Assembly: GCA_013215145.1 (NCBI GenBank)
Contig: JABSRP010000036.1
Span: 1 to 64,000 of the forward strand
DNA from: Pseudobacteriovorax sp.
GTDB taxonomy: Bacteria; Bdellovibrionota_B; Oligoflexia; Oligoflexales; Oligoflexaceae
Length of the DNA: 64,000 bases
Direction of reading: 5' to 3'
Shown: piece by piece, positions 43,437-54,200 of the stretch
How positions within the stretch are numbered: the first letter of the stretch is position 1
Layout of the letters: each line of letters opens with the position of its first letter
Made by a program: the position numbers and the translations under genes
Notes under the pieces: model-generated
The model's database searches: none
What the model saw: the letters and a program-made list of their open reading frames with translations, nothing else
What the model was told of the DNA's origin: nothing

Positions 43437-45357
43437 TGTTTCGATTACGTACCGCCTGAAAAATCAGTCGAAAAATCTCAAGATTACCAAGATATCTTTG
43501 ACCTAATCGCCTAGGCTCTTGCATAAAGCGATAAAGCCACTCCATTCCGGTGACCTGGAAAATCTTCGGAGCTCGACTCTTGGTTCCCGCGGCAAGGGAA
43601 ATAGACATCCCCACCCCTAGATAAACTGCTGGGGGTAGCTTGTCTCGGTTGTCATAAATCCATTTTTCCTGCTTGGGGCTACCCACTCCTACAAAAACGA
43701 TTTGTGCGCCACTATCTTTAATTTGCTCTATCATACCGTCGGACATAGTTTCGCTTTTATCGAAACCAAAAGGAGGATATATCCCGACACCTTGAAATCC
43801 CGATAAGTGTCTAGTTACCCTTTTAACGGCCTTTTTAGCCTCTCCTTCTCCGCCACCGAAAAAACAAACTTTCACACCAGCTTTGGCTGCTCGTTTACAG
43901 ATTAAAGGTAGAAGATCCGAACCGGTGACTCTCTCAGGAAGAGGGTCTCCACATAGTTTGGAAGCCCAGACAATAGGCATGCCATCAGCGACAACAAGAC
44001 TTGCTTCTTGAGTGATTTTTTTAAAGAAGGAATCCTCTTGAGACCTCAATAAATGATCCGAGTTTGGCGTGACCACCCATTGTACCTTAGATTCACCCGA
44101 CAATTTAAGCACTCGTCGTGCAGCCTCGTGTTTTGTCACTCGATCAAATTTAACACCGCCCAGAGAAAAGTGACTCGTATCAGAGTTCGTTTCATTCTCA
44201 CGTCCTGTCCTTTGCCATTCCTGAGATGTTTTCAAACCCGCTAGGGATAGGGCTTTCCATAACAAATAGTAGGGCACCCAGATTAAGGCTACTAGAATCT
44301 TTGGTTTTGCAAATCGAAACACAAAAGGAGAAAGGACATAGGCACTGACGATGCCAACCATAGCAAAAACGATGCTTCCTATGGTCAGTTGATTGCTAAA
44401 TCCTAGTGAATGAAAGTATCCAGCGGCTAATGCTAGAAAAGACAAATACGTTACTGTAAAACCAAGTGGTTTGAAATTGAGTTCCAAATAAGCCATGAAT
44501 CGTTTAAGCAAAGGTAATGCGGATAACTGCCATTCGACTTGTTGTTTCACAGCGGCTCGACCCTGTTCCCATCGGCGCCTCTGACTTTTTGCAGCGGAAC
44601 CCGATCGACTAACAAATTCGCCATAAACCTGCGCATTACGGTTGAAGTGTACCCGCTCACCGGCAAGTTTTAACTTCCAACCAAATTCCATATCTTCGGC
44701 CAAACCATGAGCCGACCACGGAATACGACTTAGCCCTTTGCGGGAAAAACACATACCGTTTCCGCGTAGAGGTACACTCACGCCGAGGCCCTGCAATCCT
44801 TCCATATACGAGCCGTTAAAGACAGCGAAGCCCCATTGCATTAATTTCGTACGCCAAGTTTTGTAGGGATTCAGACCTGAATAATAACCCTGAATCCAGT
44901 CTTTGCCTTCACTCAAATCTCCAGCAAATTCTAGCAATAGTTCTGAGTGAACTTTCGTATCCGCATCGATAACGACAAAAGCATCGGCGCTAGTTTCTTT
45001 CATAAGTTTCGGAAACGCTTCCTTTAAAGCATAACCCTTACTTTTTTTCTTTGAGCTTCGCTCCCAGACGTGGGCCCCAGATTTGCGGGCTATCGAAGCC
45101 GTCTTATCGCTGCAATTGTCAGCGATCACGAGAACGTCATAGAGATCCTCGGAGTAGTCAAGTCGCGTGAGGGAGTTTAACGTCGCTCCTATAGAGACCT
45201 CTTCGTTGTGAGCCGGAATTACAATCAAGAATTTTAAGGGTTTGGCGATATGTCTACGTTTGCCTCTCTTTGTCAACAAACCTAACAGTATAAGCGCGAT
45301 CCAGATCACCTGGGGCAACACTGGCAAGAGAGCCATAATTATAATAATATCAAGCAT
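43426..45357 (-). CDS. GT2-GT26 bifunctional glycosyltransferase fusion
   Basis: A 643-residue fusion. The N-terminal half is a membrane GT2 synthase: IVIPAHNEEVSIG (start of the GT-A fold), VIDADTKV (DxD), GNGMCF, and QRRRWEQGR (QxxRW), with several helices. The C-terminal 240 residues are a WecG/TagA/CpsF domain (GT26): VVTPNSDHLL, VADGMPIVWASKLCG, RVTGSDLLPLIC and VGVGSPKQEKWIY. The first half could polymerise or initiate, the second adds a ManNAc-type sugar in relatives. It is convergent with the barrel gene (11-bp overlap). Confidence 0.92.
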   Translation of the reverse strand: MLDIIIIMALLPVLPQVIWIALILLGLLTKRGKRRHIAKPLKFLIVIPAHNEEVSIGATLNSLTRLDYSEDLYDVLVIADNCSDKTASIARKSGAHVWERSSKKKSKGYALKEAFPKLMKETSADAFVVIDADTKVHSELLLEFAGDLSEGKDWIQGYYSGLNPYKTWRTKLMQWGFAVFNGSYMEGLQGLGVSVPLRGNGMCFSRKGLSRIPWSAHGLAEDMEFGWKLKLAGERVHFNRNAQVYGEFVSRSGSAAKSQRRRWEQGRAAVKQQVEWQLSALPLLKRFMAYLELNFKPLGFTVTYLSFLALAAGYFHSLGFSNQLTIGSIVFAMVGIVSAYVLSPFVFRFAKPKILVALIWVPYYLLWKALSLAGLKTSQEWQRTGRENETNSDTSHFSLGGVKFDRVTKHEAARRVLKLSGESKVQWVVTPNSDHLLRSQEDSFFKKITQEASLVVADGMPIVWASKLCGDPLPERVTGSDLLPLICKRAAKAGVKVCFFGGGEGEAKKAVKRVTRHLSGFQGVGIYPPFGFDKSETMSDGMIEQIKDSGAQIVFVGVGSPKQEKWIYDNRDKLPPAVYLGVGMSISLAAGTKSRAPKIFQVTGMEWLYRFMQEPRRLGQRYLGNLEIFRLIFQAVRNRNISS

Positions 45358-45503
45358 TTAAGATTCCGCCTCACCAAAAATCAGTACATGTTTAGCTGCA
45401 ATATTCGAAACTCTAGTAGATACTAAGCAAAATTGGCACCATATTATCTACCCCGCTTGGGTTATACTCATGAATGCTAACTTGCGACCCGTTTGAGGTA
45501 GAG

Positions 45504-46106
45504 ATGACCCAAATACTCAGCGCCATCGTCTTTCTATTAACCGTGATTCATCTTGGATGTTCGTTAAGAATCCCTGCAGCTGATTTATCGCAGCTAAAAT
45601 CTGGGCGAACCTTCGATCGACAAGGCGGCTTCAAAATTGGCCCTGGAGATGAAGTCAACGTCCTGGTCTACGGTGAAGATCGGATCTCAGGGACCTACAG
45701 AGTTTCACCTACAGGGCTACTCGCGATTCCTCTACTGTCGCCTATGCAAGCTACAGGACAATCTCCCTCACAGTTGGCTTTTAGGATAAAAAACGCACTG
45801 GGAGGCCTTATCAAGGACCCCAAAGTAAGCGTTTCCCTCACTGGCGTCAGAAGTTTTCAAGTATTCTTTAACGGTGAAGTCCAACGGGTTGGAGCTGTGA
45901 ACCTGGACAACCGTACCAGCTTTCTTCAAGCTCTTACCCTCGCAGGCGGACTTACCGAGTTTGCGTCGGGCAGAATCGTGCTCATTCGAAAAATTGGGGC
46001 TAATCAAACCAAAAGGTTTGCGACTAGCTACGAAGATATCCTTCTTGGTAAAAACTATATTGATCAAGTCACGCTTGAATCAGGTGACATCATCATTGCA
46101 GAGTAG
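45504..46106 (+). CDS. Wza/GumB-like polysaccharide export lipoprotein (short)
   Basis: 200 residues from the ATG at 45504 (GAGGT upstream); an in-frame ATG at 45474 lacks a site. The lipobox is IHLGC. A Poly_export domain (FKIGPGDEVNVLVYGEDRISGTYRVSPTGLLAIPLL core KIGPGDEV) and one SLBB domain (VFFNGEVQRVGAVNLDN) follow. It is shorter than E. coli Wza (about 380) and similar in size to GumB, so the C-terminal barrel helix is missing. The Wzc-like gene follows after 12 bp. Confidence 0.9.
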   Translation: MTQILSAIVFLLTVIHLGCSLRIPAADLSQLKSGRTFDRQGGFKIGPGDEVNVLVYGEDRISGTYRVSPTGLLAIPLLSPMQATGQSPSQLAFRIKNALGGLIKDPKVSVSLTGVRSFQVFFNGEVQRVGAVNLDNRTSFLQALTLAGGLTEFASGRIVLIRKIGANQTKRFATSYEDILLGKNYIDQVTLESGDIIIAE

Positions 46107-46118
46107 AACGAGGACTAT

Positions 46119-48119
46119 GTGAACACCGAAAGCTCATCTCCAAAGCTTGATCTTCCACCACCTTCTTACTTTTGGAAAGTTGTTAAGCGTCATAGCCTTT
46201 GGGTCGTCTTAGGACTCATTCCTGTGGTCATACTAATTGCATTAGGATTGGGACAAGTTAAGTTTCAGTATAGATCTTCGTCAACCACAGTTTTCGATCC
46301 TCGTGATTCTGCAATCACTTCACAAGCGATTCGATACCCAGACTTCGATCAAATCAGTAGTACATTTTTAGCCCTCAAAAACGACGTCAACCTATTGGAT
46401 CAAATCGCCGACCGCATCCCATGGATATCCCAAAAGTTTGCGAGTGCTGAACGACCGTTCTTCCAACCTATCATAAAAAAAATCCTGCCAGAGGAGTTTA
46501 TTCCAAAGTCGTGGTTCCTGCCCGACGAGGAATTTCGGAAGATGGTAAAGCGCAATTTTATTATCGAATCCATGAAACTCACCACAGTACCCTTGAGCTT
46601 TGAGCTTAATCTGGAAACATCGGCTGCAACGCCATCTGATGCTAAAATGTTAAATGAAACGATTATGGCGGTATTTGTCGAAAATCAAATCAGAAATATA
46701 AGAAACAAAGCCGCCTCCAACCTCACTGTCTTTGAAGCCTATGAGAAAAAAGAGAAGAACTCTTTAGAAGGCTTGAGTGAGGTGTTCGAGCTTTACGAAA
46801 ACCAAACAGGGCCTCTAGAATTAACGAAACAGCAGAAAAAAACGTTAAAAGATAGAGAGAGAAATCTAGTCAATCGGATCTTGCGAACTCAAGAAGAACA
46901 GCAACAAACCACAGCCTCAGAGATTCAACGAAAGTTAGAGTTAGAAGCCCAACTCACACTACTACTGTCTCAAAAAGGACCGACTCATCCAGAGGTGATC
47001 CAAAAATCTGGGGAGCTACGACAAGCTAAATCTACCCAAGTTGGCGATCAAGTAAAGTCTCGTCTAAATACCTTGTTGAGACAGCTCATCGAGCTTCAAG
47101 CTAGGATGAAACGCGCAGGTATCCCCATCGATACTACGATTCAATTTCAAAATCTAACTCTAGATGGGCAATTATTTTTATCCAGGCTATCTCAAGTGGT
47201 GAAGGAACATAAACTGGAGGTAGAAAATCTGGACAATCAACTACAGAATTCTAGCGATCGAACCCGCTATCGCTATTCTGTACCACCTACCGCCGAAAAT
47301 GCCCTAGCCAACAAAAAAAGATTATTCCTAGTTTTTGCCATCGCAGCTTTTCTTGTAGGTGGCACTATTTTAGGGATTATTCTTGCGCGTGAAATTTATA
47401 GCCCCTTGCTTTACGACGTTTGGAAATTTAGAAACAAATTTCCTGACACTACTATAGCAACTGTCATTCCTAAAAAGTTTTTTCGACGAGTGAAATCTTA
47501 TTCTGAAGGGGATGTTACAAAAGTTAAGGATCATTTAGTTCTTGAGGAACCAAATTCTGGGAAAGTCATAGGACTCCAAGGCATTCGCAAGGCTCTATAT
47601 CAACATAACTCAGATATCACTGGAAAAACTTGGTACATTACGACAAATGGCAACTCCCCTTTGTTTCCTCGGTTGGCGACTCTAGCGACAAACCTCGTGG
47701 CCCATCAAACCAATAAAGACTCGGTTATGATAGACCTCAATCCAAGCCCGATGTTTAGTCAGTCAAATACAGGTAATAAACACGATCTTATCGATTTTTT
47801 AGAAGGCTCCTGCAAATGGAAAGATATTCGTTTGACCATAGACGATGACGGCAACTATGATCGAGTTGGTGTTAACGAAGACCGACCACTCATTCCTCCC
47901 ATATCACAGTCGTCATTGGGCAGTCTTATTAATGCCCTAAAGAAGCAATATAGCCATATCATCATCAAAGGACTGCCCCAACCTCTCTTTTTGGAGAACA
48001 GCCAATTTGCAAGCTTCGCCGACCATTGGATCGAATTCGTGGATTTGGAAACAGCACCAAAAGTCAGTATGGTAGAGTCTCTTAGTCCTAACCATAGCGT
48101 AGCCCTTATTGAAGCATGA
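46119..48119 (+). CDS. Wzc/GumC-like co-polymerase with a degenerate kinase domain
   Basis: A 666-residue inner-membrane PCP protein, GTG start behind AGGAC. TM1 lies near 28-48 and TM2 near 396-420 (LFLVFAIAAFLVGGTILGIIL). The periplasmic part is a long coiled coil (residues 205-310, Glu/Gln-rich). The C-terminal 190 residues follow the BY-kinase fold, but the Walker A site is ITTNGNSPLFP without a GKS/T, and there is no Tyr cluster. It probably organises export/chain length without tyrosine phosphorylation (inference). Co-transcribed with the exporter. Confidence 0.88.
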   Translation: MNTESSSPKLDLPPPSYFWKVVKRHSLWVVLGLIPVVILIALGLGQVKFQYRSSSTTVFDPRDSAITSQAIRYPDFDQISSTFLALKNDVNLLDQIADRIPWISQKFASAERPFFQPIIKKILPEEFIPKSWFLPDEEFRKMVKRNFIIESMKLTTVPLSFELNLETSAATPSDAKMLNETIMAVFVENQIRNIRNKAASNLTVFEAYEKKEKNSLEGLSEVFELYENQTGPLELTKQQKKTLKDRERNLVNRILRTQEEQQQTTASEIQRKLELEAQLTLLLSQKGPTHPEVIQKSGELRQAKSTQVGDQVKSRLNTLLRQLIELQARMKRAGIPIDTTIQFQNLTLDGQLFLSRLSQVVKEHKLEVENLDNQLQNSSDRTRYRYSVPPTAENALANKKRLFLVFAIAAFLVGGTILGIILAREIYSPLLYDVWKFRNKFPDTTIATVIPKKFFRRVKSYSEGDVTKVKDHLVLEEPNSGKVIGLQGIRKALYQHNSDITGKTWYITTNGNSPLFPRLATLATNLVAHQTNKDSVMIDLNPSPMFSQSNTGNKHDLIDFLEGSCKWKDIRLTIDDDGNYDRVGVNEDRPLIPPISQSSLGSLINALKKQYSHIIIKGLPQPLFLENSQFASFADHWIEFVDLETAPKVSMVESLSPNHSVALIEA

Positions 48120-48132
48120 ACTCGTCTAAACC

Positions 48133-48306
48133 TTAGTCCACCGAGTTTAAGGATGGGATTAGAGTTAGCAGCAAGCCAAACGTTAAAAAGATCATAAATA
48201 ACATAAGCATGACGATTAAAGGCGTCAAAGGTGACGAGAAACGCCAGTTAAGACGCCCCCAAAAGATACCCAAGCCAAGAAAAAGCAATATTGGAATCGT
48301 CCCCAC
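48133..48306 (-). CDS. 57-residue membrane protein after the polymerase
   Basis: Read on the minus strand, a GTG at 48306 overlaps the last base of the polymerase stop (TAGTG) and follows AAGGAG at ideal spacing. The 57 residues form two predicted membrane helices, PILLFLGLGIFWG and PLIVMLMLFMIFLTFGLLLTL, with a short Arg/Asn loop between them. This coupling to the wzy stop supports a real gene. No family recognised; a partner of the polymerase is a reasonable guess. Confidence 0.65.
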   Translation of the reverse strand: MGTIPILLFLGLGIFWGRLNWRFSSPLTPLIVMLMLFMIFLTFGLLLTLIPSLNSVD

Positions 48307-49727
48307 TACATCTCCTTATTCCTAAGGAGTCGGTAACACCCCCCTAGCAATAATCCAGCAAACAGCTGATTTCGCGGGATTTGGAAAGCCAAATCAGCAT
48401 AAGTAAATGCCAAATACTGAGTGAAAAATACAAGGGCACCCACACCAATATAGGGATAACCATATCGAAGCAAGCGGACTCCAATAGCGATCATAAAGGT
48501 AAAAATAAGGCCCATACTAGCTATTCCAAGAGGTCCCTGATAAGCCCAACCCGCAAGCAAGAGGTTATGAGGAATCATCTTATAGCGATCATAGACAAAA
48601 CTAATGTCTGGCATGGGAAATATCTCGTCGAATTCTTTGCCTGTCCCAAGACCTGTCACCGGAGCTTGTGCCACCGCATTTAACAGGTTGGCATTTTCTA
48701 GTTCCCTATAAGACGGTATCGTTGCTGATTCCTCAAACACGGATAAGATCGTCCTTCGCACAAAACCTAGTGGACCTGGTCCAACCACACTCATCAGAAG
48801 AATGGGAGATACAAGCACACCGACATAAAAAAGGCGTCGACGATGAAATACTAAAAAATCCCTCGATACTGCTCCTAATATAGTAAGGAGACCAAAAACT
48901 CCTGCAACATATGCTGTTCTTCGGTCATTCAAGACAAAGGCCCATAGAATAGGAAGCTGCATCAAAAAAACGATAACTTTCATCCAAAGAGGGCTTTGCG
49001 AAACGAACATCCAGGTCAAACTCAAACCAAAGGCTACAAGCGAGAACATTGAAAAATAATGATCTACTAAGTATTCCGCGTCACCAAAGATCCCAGGATT
49101 GGTATAAAAAATAAAAATGGCTTGTAGTGATTTAAAGAAAATAATTACCGCCAATGCCAGCAACAATACTTCGATAGACTTGCGATCAAAAAATACATAT
49201 GAAGCTAATGCCCATATCGGTAGCATGTGGATAAATCTCGTTTGAATAAAGTGGGTCTGAAGGCTACCACCGGTGCCTAGCCCCACCAACAATGATACTG
49301 TACTAGCGATAACAAAAGATCCACTGACCACAGCTAATGGCAAATAATCAATCAATAATGACCTATTAGTCTTTGCAAAGATTTTAATCACTGAGAAGAC
49401 AAAAAAAACGATTGCGAGAAACTCTAGACCCGTAATACCTACAGATTCAAATAGTGTCATACCGAGAATTTCAGTAAAGGCCTCATATTGTCTACCCCAA
49501 GCCACTTGAGAGATATCGTCTATGATGATAGACCAACTCGCTAGCAATACGAGAAAAGTACCTCCAGATATACCTCTTAAGACCGGATAGAGAATACCAA
49601 CAACAGAAAAAAGGACGACAACGACTGCCAAAGGTGAAGCTTTAGTAAGATAAAAGAGGCCAGCACCTACCAACGAGAGAAGTATGATAGCGAAGACTTG
49701 TTTGTTCCTTAGCAATCCATTTAGCAT
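48306..49727 (-). CDS. wzy: Wzy-type O-antigen polymerase/ligase family protein
   Basis: 473 residues from the ATG at 49727, one base after the stop of the upstream glycosyltransferase gene. Ten or more membrane helices occur, with a long periplasmic loop near residues 335-400 (YRELENANLLNAVAQAP, TGLGTGKEFDE) and the ligase/polymerase motif MIPHNLLLAGWAYQGPLGI. It would polymerise flipped repeat units at the periplasmic face; the WaaL-like alternative cannot be excluded. Second in the operon glycosyltransferase-wzy-small membrane protein. Confidence 0.88.
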   Translation of the reverse strand: MLNGLLRNKQVFAIILLSLVGAGLFYLTKASPLAVVVVLFSVVGILYPVLRGISGGTFLVLLASWSIIIDDISQVAWGRQYEAFTEILGMTLFESVGITGLEFLAIVFFVFSVIKIFAKTNRSLLIDYLPLAVVSGSFVIASTVSLLVGLGTGGSLQTHFIQTRFIHMLPIWALASYVFFDRKSIEVLLLALAVIIFFKSLQAIFIFYTNPGIFGDAEYLVDHYFSMFSLVAFGLSLTWMFVSQSPLWMKVIVFLMQLPILWAFVLNDRRTAYVAGVFGLLTILGAVSRDFLVFHRRRLFYVGVLVSPILLMSVVGPGPLGFVRRTILSVFEESATIPSYRELENANLLNAVAQAPVTGLGTGKEFDEIFPMPDISFVYDRYKMIPHNLLLAGWAYQGPLGIASMGLIFTFMIAIGVRLLRYGYPYIGVGALVFFTQYLAFTYADLAFQIPRNQLFAGLLLGGCYRLLRNKEM

Positions 49728-49728
49728 G

Positions 49729-50970
49729 TCAAGTCTTTCGATAAATATCAGCAATAAACTTAGCTTTCGCTTCCCAGGTATAGACATCCCGAATACGTTT
49801 GGTGGACTGTTTCGAATAGGAAGCAAGCATACTGGGTTGATTCACAATTTTTTCGAGTAAGTTTTCAATATCTTTAATCGTCTGAGACTCGTTTGCAATG
49901 GGTATGCGAAACCCCGACGAGTCAGTTACTATTTCGCCCGGCCCACCATAGTCCATCACAATGGGAACTACACCTTTTGCCATAGCTTCAATGACAACTC
50001 CTCCACCAAATTCCTTGATAGACGGAAAAATCAGGATGTCAAATTCGGGCAATCGATTAACCAAGTCTTTTTGTGAGGAAATCCAACCATGAAAGGTGAC
50101 TCCTTCGTGGGGAAGAATTCCTTCTAAATTTTGACGTTCTGGTCCATCTCCAAAAATATCAAGGGTCATCTGTCCCGCAGTGATAAATCGTTGTGATGAC
50201 AAAATAGATATATGAGGGCATTTGAGAGGCACCAATCGCCCTACAAAGATTGCTTTAATGATATCTTTACTGTAGGGGATGGACCGGAGGTCGATGACAG
50301 ACTCTGTTTCTATTCCATTTTCAGGATAGTAGATGCAACGCTGTTTATAAAATCCAGCCATTTCTCTCATTGTATGCTGGGAACCAACTAAGATGTACGA
50401 GCTAACAAATCGGGTTCCCTGAATAAGAGGGTCGTATCGATAAATGTCTCGCACGTAGGATAGTAGGCTTTTCTCCTTTGCCGCATGCTCGTAACCTGGA
50501 GGCCATGGCAATCCTCCGTTTATTGGCCCTAGCACAAAGGGGATTCCGACGATTCTAGCTAAAAAAGCGATGGGACTAGCTATGACTGGGCTTACAGGTG
50601 TGATTCTATGGATGACCTGCCAACCTTCTTTACGAAAATGCCGCAAGATATAGGCGGCAACCAAAACTTCGAACACAAAATAAAAGGGGATCTTAACAAA
50701 TGTTAAAGTGGCACTACCGAATTCCCCTGCAAAAAAACGTTGGACTATGTATTGGTAAAGTCTATCAAAGACACCAGTCTTTATATATTTGACCACAAAT
50801 TTTTTGTTAGAATATCCATCTATATCCACCTTGTTTTGTTCGTGGGTAACTAAGGTTAAATTTGTGAAATGCGAGAGATGCTTGACGTGTTTCCAACCAA
50901 CTAAGGGTACACTAGCCCAGTTTGGGTTGCAGAGTTCAGCTAAAACCAGAACCTTCATCGGCTGATGCAA
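49729..50970 (-). CDS. GT4-family glycosyltransferase
   Basis: A 413-residue GT-B enzyme. The N-terminal half has acceptor-side features (MKVLVLAELCNPNWASVP, FVLGPINGGLPWPPG). The donor half has AIFVGRLVPLKCPHISI, LDIFGDGPERQNLE, and IFPSIKEFGGGVVIEAMAKGVVPIV with the EX7E pair. VLGPINGG and GYEHAAKEK resemble mannosyl/rhamnosyl-type GT4s. First gene of the minus-strand operon; its upstream region faces the NRPS promoter region. Confidence 0.9.
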   Translation of the reverse strand: MHQPMKVLVLAELCNPNWASVPLVGWKHVKHLSHFTNLTLVTHEQNKVDIDGYSNKKFVVKYIKTGVFDRLYQYIVQRFFAGEFGSATLTFVKIPFYFVFEVLVAAYILRHFRKEGWQVIHRITPVSPVIASPIAFLARIVGIPFVLGPINGGLPWPPGYEHAAKEKSLLSYVRDIYRYDPLIQGTRFVSSYILVGSQHTMREMAGFYKQRCIYYPENGIETESVIDLRSIPYSKDIIKAIFVGRLVPLKCPHISILSSQRFITAGQMTLDIFGDGPERQNLEGILPHEGVTFHGWISSQKDLVNRLPEFDILIFPSIKEFGGGVVIEAMAKGVVPIVMDYGGPGEIVTDSSGFRIPIANESQTIKDIENLLEKIVNQPSMLASYSKQSTKRIRDVYTWEAKAKFIADIYRKT

Positions 50971-51269
50971 TAGTCCACCCTTCCTCGACTGATTATTGGG
51001 TCATTGTACCTAACCAAAGGCAAAATTTCAAACAAGTCACTAGAGTCACTAGGTTTTTGAATGAGCTTTCCAAAGCCATAACATCCCAGAGATTTAGGAG
51101 AGTCGAGTGATAGGTAAATGGTGTCATAGAGCAAAATCGATTTTCTATTTTACCAATCTATCTAGGTCGTCAATTACCCTAAAGAATAATTAAAATAGGT
51201 CGTTGTAAAACTACGGCCGAAATACAAGCTACATAGTTTTTCTAGGAAAGTAGTGATTGGAGACAGCAG
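50971..51269. other. Divergent promoter region between the EPS operon and the NRPS cluster
   Basis: 299 bp separate the starts of the glycosyltransferase and NRPS genes. No reliable -35/-10 pair stands out. A GGAGA lies at about 51258 upstream of the NRPS GTG. This region would contain control sites for both clusters. Confidence 0.5.
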
Positions 51270-54200
51270 GTGACAGATTCTTGGAAAAAAATTAATTTCA
51301 ACCCTCTCGAAGATGGAGTCCTCCTAGAAAAGGCTAGAGATCTTTCCACTTTGGAACACGAAATCTGGTCGGCTCAGATGTTCAGCGCCAACGCTCACAA
51401 GTCGCTCAACGAAATCTTTGCAATGAAGATCAATGGTAACCTCGATATTGCCAAACTGAAAAAGGCCATTGAGTCCGTTGTGCAGCAAGCTGAATGCCTT
51501 CGTTCAGTCCTAAATGCTCAGGGAGACCTGCTCTGTGTCTTGCCAACAATTCATCCCAATATTCACGAAAGAACATGGGAAGGTGATGAGGATCAGTTAA
51601 AAAACTTGCTAGGTGATATAGCGTCCCAAGCATTTGACTCTCATAAAGGTCCACTTTTCCGCTACGACATCATAAAAGCCTCAGATAAGGAAGTCATACT
51701 CCAACAAGTGACCCATCATCTGATTGCTGACGGCTGGACCTGCACGAAATTAATGGAATTTATAGGACAAGCATACATCGATCCAAAGTGGACGATACAA
51801 AGGGCTCAGGGAATGTCGAATACTTTACTTCAACCCAAAAAAGAGACTATCCAGTTTTGGAAAGAGCACCTCGATGGGGACTTTCAGAGTATTGGCTTAG
51901 CAAGGCAGAAACCAACCATCGAAAGATCTTTTGAGGCGAAACGCATAGACTTTAGTATCGCCAATTCAGATTTTGACCTCCTGAAGGAAACTGCAAAAAA
52001 ATCTAACGCAACCCTCATGAGCTATCTACTGTCCTGCTTCCAGATGACTTGCTCACATATCTGTCATCAAAACACTTTGTCAGTAGGTGTTCCTTTTGCT
52101 CATCAATTGCTCAGCTCAAATCCGAATATGTTAGGGCATTGGACGAGTTTATTACCTATTAAAGCGACTATTGATCCTCATACTAGCCTTCAAGATCTGA
52201 TCAGATCGACAAAACGAAACCTTATCAACGCGAGCGAGAATGCCGATATAAGCATCGGTGATATTGTTCGTCATTTAGAAGTCCCCCGACAAAAAGACTC
52301 TATGCCCATTGTTAACATTGCGTTTAATTTTGACCCTAATTTTCAAGTTGCTATGGGAGATCTTTCCAACGAAATCTTTTCCGTTCCCAAAAAGTTTGAA
52401 ACTTATGAGATGTTTATTTGTGCGATCCAATATCAAGACAGAATTGATTTTGAATTTAGTTACGACGAAAGTCTCTACAAGACTTCCGTTGTTCAGAAAT
52501 TAATCGATACCTTCGCTAATATTATTACTAAGTCTCACAACAATGTACAACTAAGCAGAAATCATCTTAAACCAGTTGATGGGTTGGATCTTGTCCATAA
52601 ACCTATAGCTGTACCGCCACAAGACTCAAACTTAGAGGCCATACAAAATACCGCACGGTCTCCTAAAGGTGAAGTCATAGCAAATATCTGGAAAGAAGCC
52701 CTAGGAATCGAAACGATCGAAAATGATGATGATTTCTTTTTACTTGGTGGTCATTCTCTGCTTGCAGCGAAAATCATTGCCAAAGTAAATAAAGCCTTGG
52801 AATTGAATCTACGGGTGAATGATATCCTTCGTCATTCAGAATTAGGGATATTTATCGAGTCAAGCCTAGGAGAAGAGGCGCCCGCCCCCTGTGAAAAAGC
52901 CACTGTTAGTCGGTCTGTTGATCTAGTGACACCACTTCAGCGTCAGATGATTACCACGGAAAAGATGTTTCCTAAGTCAAAACAAGGTCTCCATGAGCTC
53001 CCCTCTGCTTGGCATATTCGAGGGCCACTCAATATCGAGCTATTCAAAAGAAGCTTTGCGTCCATCGTCGAAAAACACGCCATCATGCGATCGAACTATT
53101 CCGTCGATCACGAGGGTAACTTTGCAGTGACCTATCGCGAGGATGTCCAGCACGCTTTAGAGGTGATTAACCTAATTAATCAAACAGATGCCGAAACCTT
53201 GGCTATGACGGAAATAAAATCTCATAAATCAAGGTGGCAACTGGAAAACGATCAGTTATTCGTTGCCAAGGTATTTCTCTTATCAAATCAGCATAGCATT
53301 TTCTTTTTCTCGGCTCACCACATCATTTGGGACGGCTGGAGCTTTGACCTTCTCCTTGAAGATCTGGCTAAGGCATATCAAAACGACGGCAAACTTGAGA
53401 TCCCTACATCGAGCTTCCAAGATTTTGCTGCTTTCGATTCTCAAGTCGATCGCACAAAAGCATTGGCTCATTGGCAATCAAGACTAACTCCATTGCCTGA
53501 TCCACTCGAACTACCAGTAGATCATTCACGTCCGGCACGCTTTACCTTCGAGGGCGAGCATTATTTGTTTCAAATACCTCATGAACTAACTTCTGAAATC
53601 GATCAATTCTGCAGGAATCAAAGAACAACGGCTTTTACTCTATTGCTAACTGCATATACGATCCTTCTCGAGACATATTCTAGACAAAGCGATATGATTG
53701 TAGCGATACCTACAAGGCGCCGTGCCTGCCAAGAATTTGAAGAAATCATTGGACCCTTCGTCACCAATCTACCAGTTCGTATACAATTTGACCCAAATAG
53801 CTCCATTGAAGATCTTTTAGTCAAGATCAACGGTATCATCCTCGAAGATCTAGAATATGACGATATTGCCATCGACGACTTATTATCAACCCTAAAAATT
53901 CACAGGAACGAAAGTCGCAACCAATTGTTTACCAGCATGTTTTCGTTTCAAGATGTTAGAAATCGTCCCCTAAGCTTGGGTCCCTTAACCATGGATCAAA
54001 TTTTTATTCCACATTCTGCAGTATCCACAGACCATTTGCTCTGGATGAAACGGGATGAAAAGGGGTTTTCCGGTGGCATCGATTACTACAAAGGAATTCT
54101 TGAGCCGAGCACAATTCAGAGTATGTCGCGTTGCTTAATTAAGATAATACGCAACGTTGTAGCAGATAAAAAACAAATTATCGCCAGTCTAGATTTATCT

